Shown: positions 51,277-60,227 of the stretch, one piece after another
Layout of the letters: each line of letters begins with the position of its first letter
Position numbering within the stretch: the first letter of the stretch is position 1
From: Brytella acorum
GTDB lineage: Bacteria > Pseudomonadota > Alphaproteobacteria > Acetobacterales > Acetobacteraceae
Assembly: GCF_029309905.1 (NCBI RefSeq)
Contig: NZ_JARBJP010000002.1
Span: forward strand, 1-64,000
Direction: 5' to 3'
DNA length: 64,000 nt
Notes under the pieces: model-generated
Databases searched by the model: none
Seen by the model: only the letters and a program-made list of their open reading frames with translations
Told to the model about the DNA's origin: nothing
Position numbers and translations under genes: made by a program

Positions 51277-51462
51277 GCCGTCTTCCTGATCTTCAGGCGC
51301 TTTGACCGTGCGGTCACGTACCTGCTGTTTGCGCTTGCGCAGATTGGCGCGCAGGGCTGCGGCTTCACGGCCCCGTCGCGCCTCGAGTTCGGCCTGCGCC
51401 TTGGCCTTGATGGCAGGCTGGGGCTTGCCCGGCTTCACCGGGCGTTCTGGCTGTTCAGTCAT
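51265..51462 (-). CDS. Small basic hypothetical protein
   Basis: A 65-residue, highly charged protein, Lys/Arg/Glu-rich and predicted helical in the middle (AKAQAELEARRGREAAALRANLRKRKQQVRDRT), with proline-rich start and acidic end (DQEDGAIP). Its start overlaps the glycosyltransferase stop by four bases (ATGA), which is strong evidence for translation. No domain recognised; nucleic-acid or ribosome binding would fit the charge. Its last codons lie in the 17-bp repeat array. Confidence 0.75.
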   Translation of the reverse strand: MTEQPERPVKPGKPQPAIKAKAQAELEARRGREAAALRANLRKRKQQVRDRTVKAPEDQEDGAIP

Positions 51463-52658
51463 GCAGGGAGAGCCTCCGTCATGGCTTGGAATGTCGGGGA
51501 GAGTTGCGTTCCGAGAAGTTCATCATAGACGCGGAGTGTCGCGGTCTGCATGTCCGACGTTCTGTAGCGGGCGAGAACGTGATCACGCGCGGTTTCAGCG
51601 AGCAGGGCCAGCGCATCGGGGGGCGTGGACAGCACGCCAAGTACGGCTTCAGCCAGGGCGGGAGCATCGTTGGCCGGGATCAGAAGCCCCGTCCGGTCGG
51701 GCAGGATGGTTTCCACGCTGCCGCCAATCGCCGTCGCGATGACGGGGCGCCCCATGGCCTGGGCTTCGACCGCGATGCGTCCGAAGGGCTCGGGGCGCAG
51801 GGAGGGGGCTACGACGACATCGGCCAGCGCGTAGGCGGCGGCCATGTCCTGGCAGTGGCCTGCGAAGCGCAGGTTGGCCGCGATTCCGCGTCTGGCGGCC
51901 AGAGCGCAGAGTTCGCGGACATAACGATCTTCAGGGTCGGCCGGTCCCACGAAAATGCATGCCCATGGCTGGGGCAGGGTCGAGGCCAGAAGGCTGAGAG
52001 CTTCGATCGTCACCATGTGGCCCTTCCAGCGCGTCAGGCGTCCGGGAAGCATGATCGTGCGGGCGCCTTCCGGAATGGCCCACGCGTCCACAAGGGTCTG
52101 AATCCGTTGGCCGGTGACGCGGGTCGGATCGAAACGCGCGACGTCCGCGCCGCGCGGAATCAGACGCAGACGTTCGGGGGGGACGTGATAGTCCTGCGAC
52201 AGGCGTTCGGCGATGAAGGCGCTTGTCGCGATGACGCGGTCACCACGCGCCAGAATGGCGTTGTAATGGCGTTTCCCGGCCCAGTTCGCGTTGTGCAGTC
52301 CGTGCCATGTCGTCACGAAGGGCAGGCTCGCAGCCCGACACGCGCGTGAGGCCGCCCATGCCGGGGCGCGCGACCGGGCATGAACGAGATCGATGTTTTC
52401 GCGCGCGATCAGGCCGGACAGTCGGCGGCCGTTCCGCCAGATGGCGAGCGGTGATTTGCCTGCGAGATCGATCGTGACGTGTTCGGCGCCGATCCGCTCG
52501 AGACTGTCCACGAGAGGGCCGCCTGCACTGGCGACGATGGCCCGGCCACCGGCGGCGATGACGGCTTCCGCCATCTCCAGTGTCCCACGTTCCACGCCGC
52601 CGGCCTTCAGGGCCGGGAGGACCTGAAGAATGGCGGGGTGGCGGGAAGAGGAGACCAT
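51459..52658 (-). CDS. Glycosyltransferase family 4
   Basis: A 399-residue GT-B enzyme, probably for lipopolysaccharide or exopolysaccharide. N-terminal domain VLPALKAGGVERGTLEMA, donor-binding LPGRLTRWKGH, and the EPFGRIAVEAQAMGRPVIAT motif with the two conserved glutamates spaced as E-x7-E. Transfers a nucleotide-sugar residue with retention; acceptor unknown. It is first in a glycosyltransferase-small protein-dcd string and follows the antiporter after 41 bases. Confidence 0.88.
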   Translation of the reverse strand: MVSSSRHPAILQVLPALKAGGVERGTLEMAEAVIAAGGRAIVASAGGPLVDSLERIGAEHVTIDLAGKSPLAIWRNGRRLSGLIARENIDLVHARSRAPAWAASRACRAASLPFVTTWHGLHNANWAGKRHYNAILARGDRVIATSAFIAERLSQDYHVPPERLRLIPRGADVARFDPTRVTGQRIQTLVDAWAIPEGARTIMLPGRLTRWKGHMVTIEALSLLASTLPQPWACIFVGPADPEDRYVRELCALAARRGIAANLRFAGHCQDMAAAYALADVVVAPSLRPEPFGRIAVEAQAMGRPVIATAIGGSVETILPDRTGLLIPANDAPALAEAVLGVLSTPPDALALLAETARDHVLARYRTSDMQTATLRVYDELLGTQLSPTFQAMTEALPA

Positions 52659-52699
52659 GAGGTGGCGTATAGCTCAAAAAAATTCGGATGGACCTTCCG

Positions 52700-54292
52700 T
52701 TAAAAGCGTTCCGTGTCCGCCGCAAGCTCCTGAAGGTCCAGCTGGTGTTCAAGCGTGTAGAGAAGATGTTCCGGGATCTGGCCGCTTCGATGCAGACGCA
52801 GCACTTCCTGACGACCGGCTCCTATGGCGGCGAGAACGGCTTCATGTTCGGCCTCGCGATCCGCGAAGTCATGTTCGTCGGGCGTTTCGCTATAGGCTTG
52901 CAGGACGTGCAGTCGTTGAATGAACTGGGCGACACGATGGCGGTCGGGCGTTTGCAGAGCGTTTTTTTCGCCTGGGGTCTCGATGGCGTCGATCTGCGCG
53001 CGCGCGACCAGCGTCGCGGCTTCGGCGCGGCTGAGATGGGATCGAGACGATTCGGCGTGCTCGTCATGAGGTTTGAGGCGGCGGATCAACCACCCGATGG
53101 TGGTGCCCTGAACGATGACCGTGGCGCAGATGGAGGCGAAAGCCGAAATCACGATCAGGGCCCGTCCCGGCATTTCCTCGGGAAGGGCGAGCGCGACGGC
53201 GATGGTGACGACGCCTCTCATCCCGGCCCAGCTCATGACAGTGGCGTTGGCGAAGGAGAACCGGCCACCTTTCCAGCCAAAGACCCGATAGAGTCCGGCC
53301 CGTATGAGGTCCGCGGTGAAGATCCAGATGAAACGCGAGGCGATCATGGCGACGAGCACCACGGAGACCGGCAGCAGATAGGTGCTTACGGCGTTTTCGA
53401 CGCTGCCGAGATGCTCCGCTATGGCGCGCATCGTCAGTCCGATGAGGATGAAAACGAAGGATTCCAGGATGAAGACCATGACGCGCCAGCATGCGACGGC
53501 ACGAACTCTGAGGGCGGCAGAGAACATCTCGTGCTGGTACCAGCCCAGCACGAGCCCGGCGGTCACGGTCGATAGAACACCGGACACATGCACGGCTTCG
53601 CCCGCGATATAGGACACCCATGAGAGGGCGAATGTCGCGGCGATCGCCGTGGAGACGTCGCCGAGCAGCGGGACGAGGCGCACCCAGAGCAATCCGAGAA
53701 CGCCACCGACCGCCATGCCTCCGAGCGCCAGGAACATGAACGTGCCGCCGGCATGGGTGGCGTTGAAACCGCCCGTGAGTCCGGCCGTGACCGCAAAGCG
53801 CAGAAGCGTCAGGCCCGTTGCGTCATCCAGAAGGCTTTCGCCCTGAAGCTCGACCATGAGACGCCGTGGCAGGGGAAGACGTTCGAGAATGGCGCGTGCG
53901 GCGACGGCGTCCGGCGGCGAGACGACCGCGCCGAGCGCGAAACAGGCCGCCCAGGGAAGCGCCGGAACGGCCCAGTGGACCGCAAGGCCGACAGCGAGCG
54001 TCGTGAAGAAAACCGCCCCGACAGCGAGCGCGAGGATGCCGGGAAGCTGCCTGCGAAATTCAGTCCATGCGGTGAAGAAGGCGCCTTCCATGAGGAGGGG
54101 AGGCAGGAACAGGACCAGGACCAGGTCAGGGTCGAGTTCGAAATCCGGCACACCCGGCATAACGGCCAGGGCGATTCCACCAGCAATGAGAGCGACGGCG
54201 GGAGGAAGGTTGACGCGTTTGGCCAGCACTTCCAGCCCGAGAATGATGACGAGAAGGAAGAGAATGAATTCGAAGAGATGCGTGGATTCCAT
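52700..54292 (-). CDS. Na+/H+ antiporter, CPA1/NhaP family
   Basis: A 530-residue protein: about 12 hydrophobic helices to residue 400, then a charged cytoplasmic tail of around 130 residues. Conserved pieces are LPPLLMEGAFFTAW, FALGAVVSPPDAVAA with the ion-binding Pro-Asp, LLDDATGLTLLRFA and AGMRGVVTIAVALALP. It extrudes Na+ for pH and salt control, useful in acidic habitats. ATG at 54292 has GGAG five bases upstream; a GTG two codons earlier is weaker. Confidence 0.9.
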   Translation of the reverse strand: MESTHLFEFILFLLVIILGLEVLAKRVNLPPAVALIAGGIALAVMPGVPDFELDPDLVLVLFLPPLLMEGAFFTAWTEFRRQLPGILALAVGAVFFTTLAVGLAVHWAVPALPWAACFALGAVVSPPDAVAARAILERLPLPRRLMVELQGESLLDDATGLTLLRFAVTAGLTGGFNATHAGGTFMFLALGGMAVGGVLGLLWVRLVPLLGDVSTAIAATFALSWVSYIAGEAVHVSGVLSTVTAGLVLGWYQHEMFSAALRVRAVACWRVMVFILESFVFILIGLTMRAIAEHLGSVENAVSTYLLPVSVVLVAMIASRFIWIFTADLIRAGLYRVFGWKGGRFSFANATVMSWAGMRGVVTIAVALALPEEMPGRALIVISAFASICATVIVQGTTIGWLIRRLKPHDEHAESSRSHLSRAEAATLVARAQIDAIETPGEKNALQTPDRHRVAQFIQRLHVLQAYSETPDEHDFADREAEHEAVLAAIGAGRQEVLRLHRSGQIPEHLLYTLEHQLDLQELAADTERF

Positions 54293-54407
54293 GGTCACTC
54301 CGTGGCCGGGATCGGCTGACCCGTAGCGGAAAGCGGCTGGACGCGTTCGGGTTCCCCTGTGGCATCACCCTGCCGGCGTTTTTTGTTTGACCTGTGTCCC
54401 GGAAACA

Positions 54408-54436
54408 AAAAAACCGGGCACAGATGTGCCCGGTTT
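54408..54436 (-). terminator. Rho-independent terminator of sldBA
   Basis: Read on the minus strand: AAACCGGGCACA and TGTGCCCGGTTT (54411-54422 and 54425-54436) form an 11- to 12-bp stem followed by further Ts (A run 54406-54413 on plus). It lies about 34 bases after the sldA stop. Confidence 0.9.
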
Positions 54437-54469
54437 CCGTGAAGTCGCCCTGAACGGGTCGGACGTTCG

Positions 54470-56665
54470 TCAGTGAACGTCGTCAGGAAGCGCGTAGACG
54501 ACCAGCGCATCACTGACCGGTGTCATCATGAAGTGATGTCCACCCGCCATAATGGCCACGTACTGCTTGCCGTTGACTTCATATGTCATGGGGTTCGCCT
54601 GTCCGCCACCTGGCAGGACGTCGCTCCACACGACTTCGCCCGTCTTCATGTCGATGGCGCGGATCTGGTTGTCGGTCGCTGCCGCCACGAAGATCAGGCC
54701 ACCGGCGGTGACGACCGAGCCACCGTTATTCGGCGTGCCGATATTCAGCGGCAGGCCGGTCGGCAGACCCCACGGGCCGTTGGCGCGCGCCGTGCCCAGC
54801 GGCTTCTGCCACAGGACTTTCTTGGTCTTGATGTCGATCGCCTCGATCATGCCGTAAGGCGGCTTGTTGCACATCATGCCGGTGTACTGGTTCCAGAACG
54901 GTGTCACGACAATGCCATAAGGCGTTTCGGACATCGCGCCGTTCCCTTCCGCACCGCCGCTGCTTGGCGTGAAGTTCGGATCGTCGACCGACATCAGTCC
55001 GAGCTTGTTGGCCTTGGCGCGGTTGACCAGCTGGTCATACATCGGCGTGTTGTTCCAGTTGGCGATTACGATGCCCGACTTCGGGTCGTAAGCCATGCTG
55101 CCCCAGTCCGAACCACCATTATAGCCGGGATATTCGATCCAGGGCTTCTTGAGATGGGGTGGCGTGAACTCGCCGACATAGGCGGCCTTGCGGTATTTGA
55201 TGCGGCAGAAGAGCTGGTCGATGGGCGACATACCCCACATGTCGCTTTCTTTCAGATCGGGGAAACCGAGACGTGGGAAGGCGACCGACCAAGGCTGCGT
55301 GGGCGAACGCGAATCATCGGGGATCACGCCGGGCGAAGGTGCCGGACGCTCTTCCACGGGGAATTCCGGCAGCGGCTTGCCTGTGGCGCGGTCGAGAATG
55401 AAGGTCTGCCCGCGTTTCGTCGGCAGGATCAGCGCCGGCGTCTTCGTGCCGTCCGCGTTCGGGTAATCGAACTTCGTGACCTGCGAGCCGATATCGTAAT
55501 CCCAGACGTCTTTGTGAACCGTCTGGAAGACCCAGCGCGGCGCACCCGTACGGACATCGAGAGCCACGAGGGAGGACGAGACCGCGTTTTCCTTGTCGGA
55601 CCGCATGGCGCTGTAATAGTCGGCTGCCGAATTCCCGGTCGGGACGTAGACGAGCCCCAGCTCGTTGTCGCCCGTCATGGCGGCCCAGGAGTTCGGTGTG
55701 CCGCGGCTGTAATGCTTGCCGGGCGCGGGCTGGTGATGGTCGTCGGGGTTGTTGACGTCCCAGGCCCAGACGAACTTGCCGGTTTCGGCGTCATAGCCAC
55801 GGATGACACCGCTGGGAGCCCAGCGGCGCTGGCCATCGAGAACTTCATGATTGACGACGACGATGCCGTTGATCACCGGAGGCGGGGTCGTCATCGACAC
55901 GAAGCCGGGGACGGATTCGCCAATGCCCTGCATCAGGTTGATCTGGCCACCGAAGCCGAAGCCTTCGCACATCTTGCCGGTTTCGGCATCGAGCGCCATC
56001 AGACGCATGTCGAGTGTCGAGGCGATGATCCGGTTGTGACAGGGCTGACCTTCCGGCACGACGGAAGACGTGAAATACGTGACGCCCTTGCAGGCGGCGG
56101 TGTACGGAATGGAGTCGAATTTTACGCCGCTGTTGTGCCGCCAGATCTCCTTGCCGGTCGCGGCGTCGATCCGCATGATGTCGTTGAGCGCGGAGCAGGT
56201 ATAGAGGGAATCACCCACCTTGATGGGGGTGGTTTCCGCCGCCCATTTGTTGGCCTGGCCAGGGGCGGGCTTGCTGCCCGTATGATAGACGAAAGCCCGC
56301 TTCAGCTTGCCGACGTTGGCCGGGGTGATCTGCGACAGGGGCGAATAGCGGTTCTGATCGTCCGTACGGCCGTAAGCGGGCCAGTCAGCCGGAGCGGGGT
56401 TGGTGCTGACCTGCGGCACCATCTGCGGGACTTCGGAGATATCGATTTCCGGATCGTCCGGCAGGTTGGCGGCGTTCACGCCCGGAGCCTGGGGGCTGGA
56501 CGGGGACGGAGGTTCGAATTTCGGGTTCAGCGGATCGGCGTGATAGGCCTCGCTGGAGACCGGACCGGGGAGACGGTCCTCGTGACCGGCCATCTGTGCG
56601 TGAGCGACCGCAACGGCCAGCGAGCTCCCGAGAATGGTTGCTGCGAGAAGGGAAATCCTGCGCAT
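54470..56665 (-). CDS. sldA: PQQ-dependent polyol/glycerol dehydrogenase, large subunit
   Basis: Periplasmic quinoprotein of 731 residues that oxidises D-sorbitol, glycerol, gluconate, arabitol and other polyols at the membrane, feeding ubiquinone. Signal peptide MRRISLLAATILGSSLAVAV-AHA. An eight-bladed propeller follows with KWAAETTPIKVGD, TYFTSSVVPEGQPCHNR, VVVNHEVLDGQRRWAPSG, RGQTFILDRATG, and the C-terminal GGQANPMTYEVNGKQYV. From memory it matches Gluconobacter SldA closely over almost the whole length, including LDGQRRWAPSGVIRGYDAE. ATG shares a base with the sldB stop. Terminator follows. Confidence 0.95.
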   Translation of the reverse strand: MRRISLLAATILGSSLAVAVAHAQMAGHEDRLPGPVSSEAYHADPLNPKFEPPSPSSPQAPGVNAANLPDDPEIDISEVPQMVPQVSTNPAPADWPAYGRTDDQNRYSPLSQITPANVGKLKRAFVYHTGSKPAPGQANKWAAETTPIKVGDSLYTCSALNDIMRIDAATGKEIWRHNSGVKFDSIPYTAACKGVTYFTSSVVPEGQPCHNRIIASTLDMRLMALDAETGKMCEGFGFGGQINLMQGIGESVPGFVSMTTPPPVINGIVVVNHEVLDGQRRWAPSGVIRGYDAETGKFVWAWDVNNPDDHHQPAPGKHYSRGTPNSWAAMTGDNELGLVYVPTGNSAADYYSAMRSDKENAVSSSLVALDVRTGAPRWVFQTVHKDVWDYDIGSQVTKFDYPNADGTKTPALILPTKRGQTFILDRATGKPLPEFPVEERPAPSPGVIPDDSRSPTQPWSVAFPRLGFPDLKESDMWGMSPIDQLFCRIKYRKAAYVGEFTPPHLKKPWIEYPGYNGGSDWGSMAYDPKSGIVIANWNNTPMYDQLVNRAKANKLGLMSVDDPNFTPSSGGAEGNGAMSETPYGIVVTPFWNQYTGMMCNKPPYGMIEAIDIKTKKVLWQKPLGTARANGPWGLPTGLPLNIGTPNNGGSVVTAGGLIFVAAATDNQIRAIDMKTGEVVWSDVLPGGGQANPMTYEVNGKQYVAIMAGGHHFMMTPVSDALVVYALPDDVH

Positions 56666-57048
56666 CAGACAGCGCTCCTGATCGTTGGACGAATGGTATC
56701 GCGACGCCGCAGTGCCGGAAGGCTGACGAGCACGAGGACGAGAATGATCGTCGGGCCGAACAGACGCGGCAGCCAGCCCCAGCCGTCAAAGCCAACCTCA
56801 TAGATGGTCCAGAGGAGGGTTCCGGCCCATGCGAGCAGGAAGAGCCAGGCGCCGAGAAGACGTCCCTTGATGGTGAGGACGCCGGATGCGGTCAGGACAA
56901 TACCGCACAGGATATAGTACCAGGAGCCCCCGAGAGCGGCGAGTTCCGCCCCGCCGCCAAGAAAAATAACGCCGAATAGTAAAATGAGGGCGCCGAGAAT
57001 GATCGTTGCGATCCTGCCAATTTCGGATGGCCGTCCATAATCTGCCAT
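56665..57048 (-). CDS. sldB: Membrane subunit of PQQ polyol dehydrogenase
   Basis: A 127-residue protein with five hydrophobic segments (ATIILGALILLFGVIFLGGG, YYILCGIVLTASGVL, LGAWLFLLAWAGTLLW, FGPTIILVLVLVSLPAL). It anchors SldA and gives the quinone path; it corresponds to the N-terminal membrane part of one-chain quinoprotein dehydrogenases. ATG at 57048 (MADYGRPS) is preceded by GGAGG, and the length equals known SldB (126). Upstream gene of the sldB-sldA operon. Confidence 0.94.
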   Translation of the reverse strand: MADYGRPSEIGRIATIILGALILLFGVIFLGGGAELAALGGSWYYILCGIVLTASGVLTIKGRLLGAWLFLLAWAGTLLWTIYEVGFDGWGWLPRLFGPTIILVLVLVSLPALRRRDTIRPTIRSAV

Positions 57049-57118
57049 AATGCCTCCAAGAAATGTTGCTGGTTTCTTCAAGGCGGAATGAAATCCAGCA
57101 GTGTTACCGTGTCACAGA

Positions 57119-57149
57119 TACAGGGAAGCGCGAGGCGCGAAACCCTGTA
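57119..57149. promoter_or_regulatory. Hairpin in the gap between the lipoprotein gene and sldB
   Basis: TACAGGG (57119-57125) pairs with CCCTGTA (57143-57149); the interior can add a CGCG/CGCG stem. It lies 20 bases beyond the lipoprotein stop and about 70 bases before sldB. It may terminate the first transcript or sit in the sldB leader. Confidence 0.45.
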
Positions 57150-57168
57150 ATTCTTCACAAACTAATGA

Positions 57169-58323
57169 CTATCCCGCTGGAATGGTGATGACAGCTCCAG
57201 CCGAATGACTTGTGGCCGCGAGTGCGGCCAGAATCTGGATCATTGTGAACGCCAGCTTGCTCTGGAAGTCCGTATCTTCGATCCAGAACCATTGATGGCG
57301 GTATTCGACGCCCGCATACACGTCCTTGGGAACGGTTTTGCCAGAATGGATGACAACATCGGGGCGCGTTTCTATTCCGACAGGGCTGATGGTCTGGAGT
57401 GTGCGTCCCTTGATGACGTCGGCTTCGGGGACATTGGTCTCGTAGGCTATTTGCGAAAGAATCGCAAACATCGAACGCGTAAGGACGGCGATCTGGCCAG
57501 GCACCTTGGGATAGGGGCCATAGACGATCTCGGCTTCCTCGCTTTTGGGGTCAAGATGAAGCAGGCGGCGCACTTCCGCCTGGATCGTCGCCAGATCGGG
57601 CTCCGAGGTCGCGGGCAGCACCAGATACGCATGCTCGCTCTGGGGCTTGTCCGATTTGCTGTCGTCGGGTTTGGCGTCGTCGCCCTTGGCGGTGTTCTTC
57701 GGCGCGTCCGTCGAAATGCGGATCGTCATGGCGCCGCGCACCTGAAGCTGCCTCAGATCATGCAGAAGAAGGTAGAATTTCAGCGAGCCGCCACCGTTGG
57801 GGCCCGCGCCCAGGCCACGAACGTTGCTCAGGCCGTCGATCGACTGGGCGGTGAGGCGCAGGAGAGAGTCGATCGGCAGGCCGCCGAGGCTGAGCGGCAT
57901 GATGACCACGGGCGCGATCGGGCGCACGACGTTCTCGGCATATTGCTGCCCGGCTTCGGGCTGATACGTGAATGTCGGGTTTTCCTGAAGGCTCGCCGAG
58001 CCGCCGCCGAACAGATAGCTGCCGACGCCGTGAGGATAGGCGTAAAATCCGCCGTTCATCGTCCGGTTCATCTGATATCCGGCGATCACCTGCGTCGTAT
58101 CGAGAAACGTCGGCGGATCGGCATAACGGATGCGTACGATGTTCAGAAGCATCTCGCGTTTCTGCGTGTCGCCCAGCGCGCGCGAATAGGCGAGGTGGTC
58201 GTGGGTCAGCTCCATCGGTCCCAGCGAGAAGCAGCCGCCCAGCGTTCCACACAGGATAACGGGCGGCGCAAGACGCGTCAGCAGGATTTTCAGTCGGCGA
58301 GACCGGGGAAGGAAGCTTCTCAT
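57169..58323 (-). CDS. Lipoprotein of unknown function
   Basis: A 384-residue protein with basic start (MRSFLPRSRRLKILLTRL), hydrophobic core and lipobox LGGC, so a membrane-anchored periplasmic lipoprotein. The mature part has MLLNIVRIRYADPPTFLDTTQVIAGYQ, a Gly/Tyr-rich patch, an Asp/Lys-rich loop (DDAKPDDSKSDK) and IETRPDVVIHSGKTVPKDVYAGVEYRHQWFWIEDTDFQSK. Not recognised beyond a conserved hypothetical. Same strand as sldBA but separated by 120 bases with a hairpin. Confidence 0.75.
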   Translation of the reverse strand: MRSFLPRSRRLKILLTRLAPPVILCGTLGGCFSLGPMELTHDHLAYSRALGDTQKREMLLNIVRIRYADPPTFLDTTQVIAGYQMNRTMNGGFYAYPHGVGSYLFGGGSASLQENPTFTYQPEAGQQYAENVVRPIAPVVIMPLSLGGLPIDSLLRLTAQSIDGLSNVRGLGAGPNGGGSLKFYLLLHDLRQLQVRGAMTIRISTDAPKNTAKGDDAKPDDSKSDKPQSEHAYLVLPATSEPDLATIQAEVRRLLHLDPKSEEAEIVYGPYPKVPGQIAVLTRSMFAILSQIAYETNVPEADVIKGRTLQTISPVGIETRPDVVIHSGKTVPKDVYAGVEYRHQWFWIEDTDFQSKLAFTMIQILAALAATSHSAGAVITIPAG

Positions 58324-58401
58324 GGGTGTATCGTGCTTATCGCAACATCGACGGTGCGGACCAGTGCGGGGATGGGTTTGTTCTCCGATATGGCGGATAT
58401 T

Positions 58402-59298
58402 TTACAGACGGTCCGTCCTGACCGATCCATCCTGTCTCCCGGCCGTTTCCTCATCCAGAATGGCGCGCAGCCCTTCGCGGTAGCTCGGATAGCACCACGG
58501 CCTGCCCAGGACGGATGACGTGCCGCGGCTGTCGACGATCCGTCGCTCACTCCAGAAACTACGCGCCATGGGTGACATGTCGGCCCACGCCTGTGCAAGA
58601 GGAACCGGCTTGGGCGCCTCGATGCCCAGGAGACGCGCGGCTTCGAAAATGACGTCGGACTGGGGCGCGGGCGTGTCGTCGACGAAGTTGAAAATGCGTG
58701 CGCCGCCATCCGATGTGGCGATGGCCGCGGCCACGCCTTGTGCAATGTCCGTGACATGAATGCGGCTGAAACGATGAGCGGGCGCGACGATGGCCCGGGC
58801 CGTGCCAGCGCGCAGGGTGTCGAAGGCCGAGCGTCCGGGACCGTAAATTCCGCCCAGCCGGATGACATCGCATGCAATGCGCCGCTTCGCGGCGAGAGAT
58901 GCCCATGCCCGCTCGGCCTCGAGGCGCAGGATGCTGCGGGGCTGGGTGGGGGCCGGCGGCGTGGTCTCATCGACGCGGGCGCCCTGGTGGTCGCCGTAAA
59001 CCCCCGTCGTCGAAAAATAGCCGATCCATTTGAGCGTCGGCGCGCGTCGGATCGCGTCGGCATAGGCCCCCAAGGCCGGATCACCGTCGGCCCCGGGAGG
59101 CACCGAGACCAGCAGATGGGTGGCATCCTTCAGACAGGATTCCGCATCGTCGAAAGCGATTTCATGGATGGATGCGTGGCGATGTTCAGCGATGCGGCGT
59201 GTGCCGAAAACTGTCCATCCCGCATCGGATAGATGCTGAGCTGTGGCGTATGCGCTGTATCCGAGGCCAAAAACGACCAGTTTCCGTGACATGATCAT
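58402..59298 (-). CDS. NAD(P)-dependent epimerase/dehydratase-like protein (YeeZ type)
   Basis: About 299 residues. Extended-SDR relative with the N-terminal Rossmann motif KLVVFGLGYSAYATAQHL, atypical SDR form GLGYSA. It then has IGYFSTTGVYGDHQGARVDE (YxxxK-like region degenerate) and RLGGIYGPGRSAFDTLRAG. YeeZ-like proteins bind NAD(P) but their substrates are unknown. Starts at 59298 or 59292, with weak ribosome sites. Divergent from the TPR gene; only 45 bases separate the starts. Confidence 0.8.
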   Translation of the reverse strand: MIMSRKLVVFGLGYSAYATAQHLSDAGWTVFGTRRIAEHRHASIHEIAFDDAESCLKDATHLLVSVPPGADGDPALGAYADAIRRAPTLKWIGYFSTTGVYGDHQGARVDETTPPAPTQPRSILRLEAERAWASLAAKRRIACDVIRLGGIYGPGRSAFDTLRAGTARAIVAPAHRFSRIHVTDIAQGVAAAIATSDGGARIFNFVDDTPAPQSDVIFEAARLLGIEAPKPVPLAQAWADMSPMARSFWSERRIVDSRGTSSVLGRPWCYPSYREGLRAILDEETAGRQDGSVRTDRL

Positions 59299-59343
59299 CG
59301 TGTGTTCTTGACCAAAAGACATGTGGCGGCCAATCACATCACC

Positions 59344-60141
59344 ATGAAGCGCACATTATGCACAGTTTTGGGCATGCTGCTCGGCGCAGGACCGGTTTCC
59401 CAGGCATCGGCGGCCGCTGGAAACCAGTCCCCGGCGCTCGCGTCCTGTCTTGTGCGTCTGGCCGACAATCCGGCTGGAACACTGGCCGAGGCCCTTCAAT
59501 GGGAGCGCCGGGGCGGCGGCCTCGAGGCGGGCGAATGCGCGGCTCTGGCCCAGATGGAAACCGGCGATATCAAGGGCGCCGCGGCGCGGTTCGACGCGCT
59601 CGCGCTGGCGGCCGGACAAGGGCATTCCGTGCAAGCGCCCGCCGGACAGGCGGCCAGGGCTGCGAGCTATGCCGCGCAGGCGGCCCGGGCCTGGCTTCAG
59701 GCCGGGAACGCTTCGTCGGGCCTGAAATCCGCAAGGGAAGCCCTGCGCTGGCAGCCGCGTTGTCTGATCTGCGAGGTGCTTCTGGCGCGCGCCCAGGCCA
59801 TGCAGAATGATTATGCCGCCAGTATCGCCACGCTTGCGGACCTGCCGCCGCAGGACGGAGAGTCGGAAGACGTCGTCGACGCCTATATCCTGAGGGCGTC
59901 GGATCAGCGTCATCTGGGAAATCTCAAGAGCGGCTTCAATGATATCGCGGCGGCCCTGCTGATCGCGCCCGACGACAGCGGGGCCCTGCTCGAGCGCGGT
60001 ATCCTCCATATGCGTTCGGGGGATCTTTCGGCCGCGCGCGCGGACTGGGATCGAGTTATCGCGACATCGCCGGACGCTCATGATGCGGACCTCGCGCGGC
60101 AGGACGAAGATCTGCTCGCGGCGGATCCGGACGACCCGTAA
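59344..60141 (+). CDS. Secreted TPR-like protein
   Basis: A 265-residue protein. Signal peptide MKRTLCTVLGMLLGAGPVSQ-ASA. The mature part is all alpha-helical, built of degenerate tetratricopeptide helices: ARAWLQAGNASSGLKSAREALRWQP, SGFNDIAAALLIAPDDSGALLERGILHMRSGDLSAARADWDRVI. It ends in an acidic tail (DEDLLAADPDDP). TPR domains scaffold protein contacts; partner unknown. Followed by dld after 86 bases. Confidence 0.75.
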   Translation: MKRTLCTVLGMLLGAGPVSQASAAAGNQSPALASCLVRLADNPAGTLAEALQWERRGGGLEAGECAALAQMETGDIKGAAARFDALALAAGQGHSVQAPAGQAARAASYAAQAARAWLQAGNASSGLKSAREALRWQPRCLICEVLLARAQAMQNDYAASIATLADLPPQDGESEDVVDAYILRASDQRHLGNLKSGFNDIAAALLIAPDDSGALLERGILHMRSGDLSAARADWDRVIATSPDAHDADLARQDEDLLAADPDDP

Positions 60142-60227
60142 GGTGGGGTTTGTGATCGCTGCGAGCGTGCGCGCAGCGGTTGCGTGCGCCTATTCTCACC
60201 GCTGAATTGATGGAACGGAAGACCGGG

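Noticed and set aside
54473-56803. A 776-codon open frame opposite sldA
   Set aside because: Mirror of the codon pattern of sldA; no signal peptide, ribosome site or domain.
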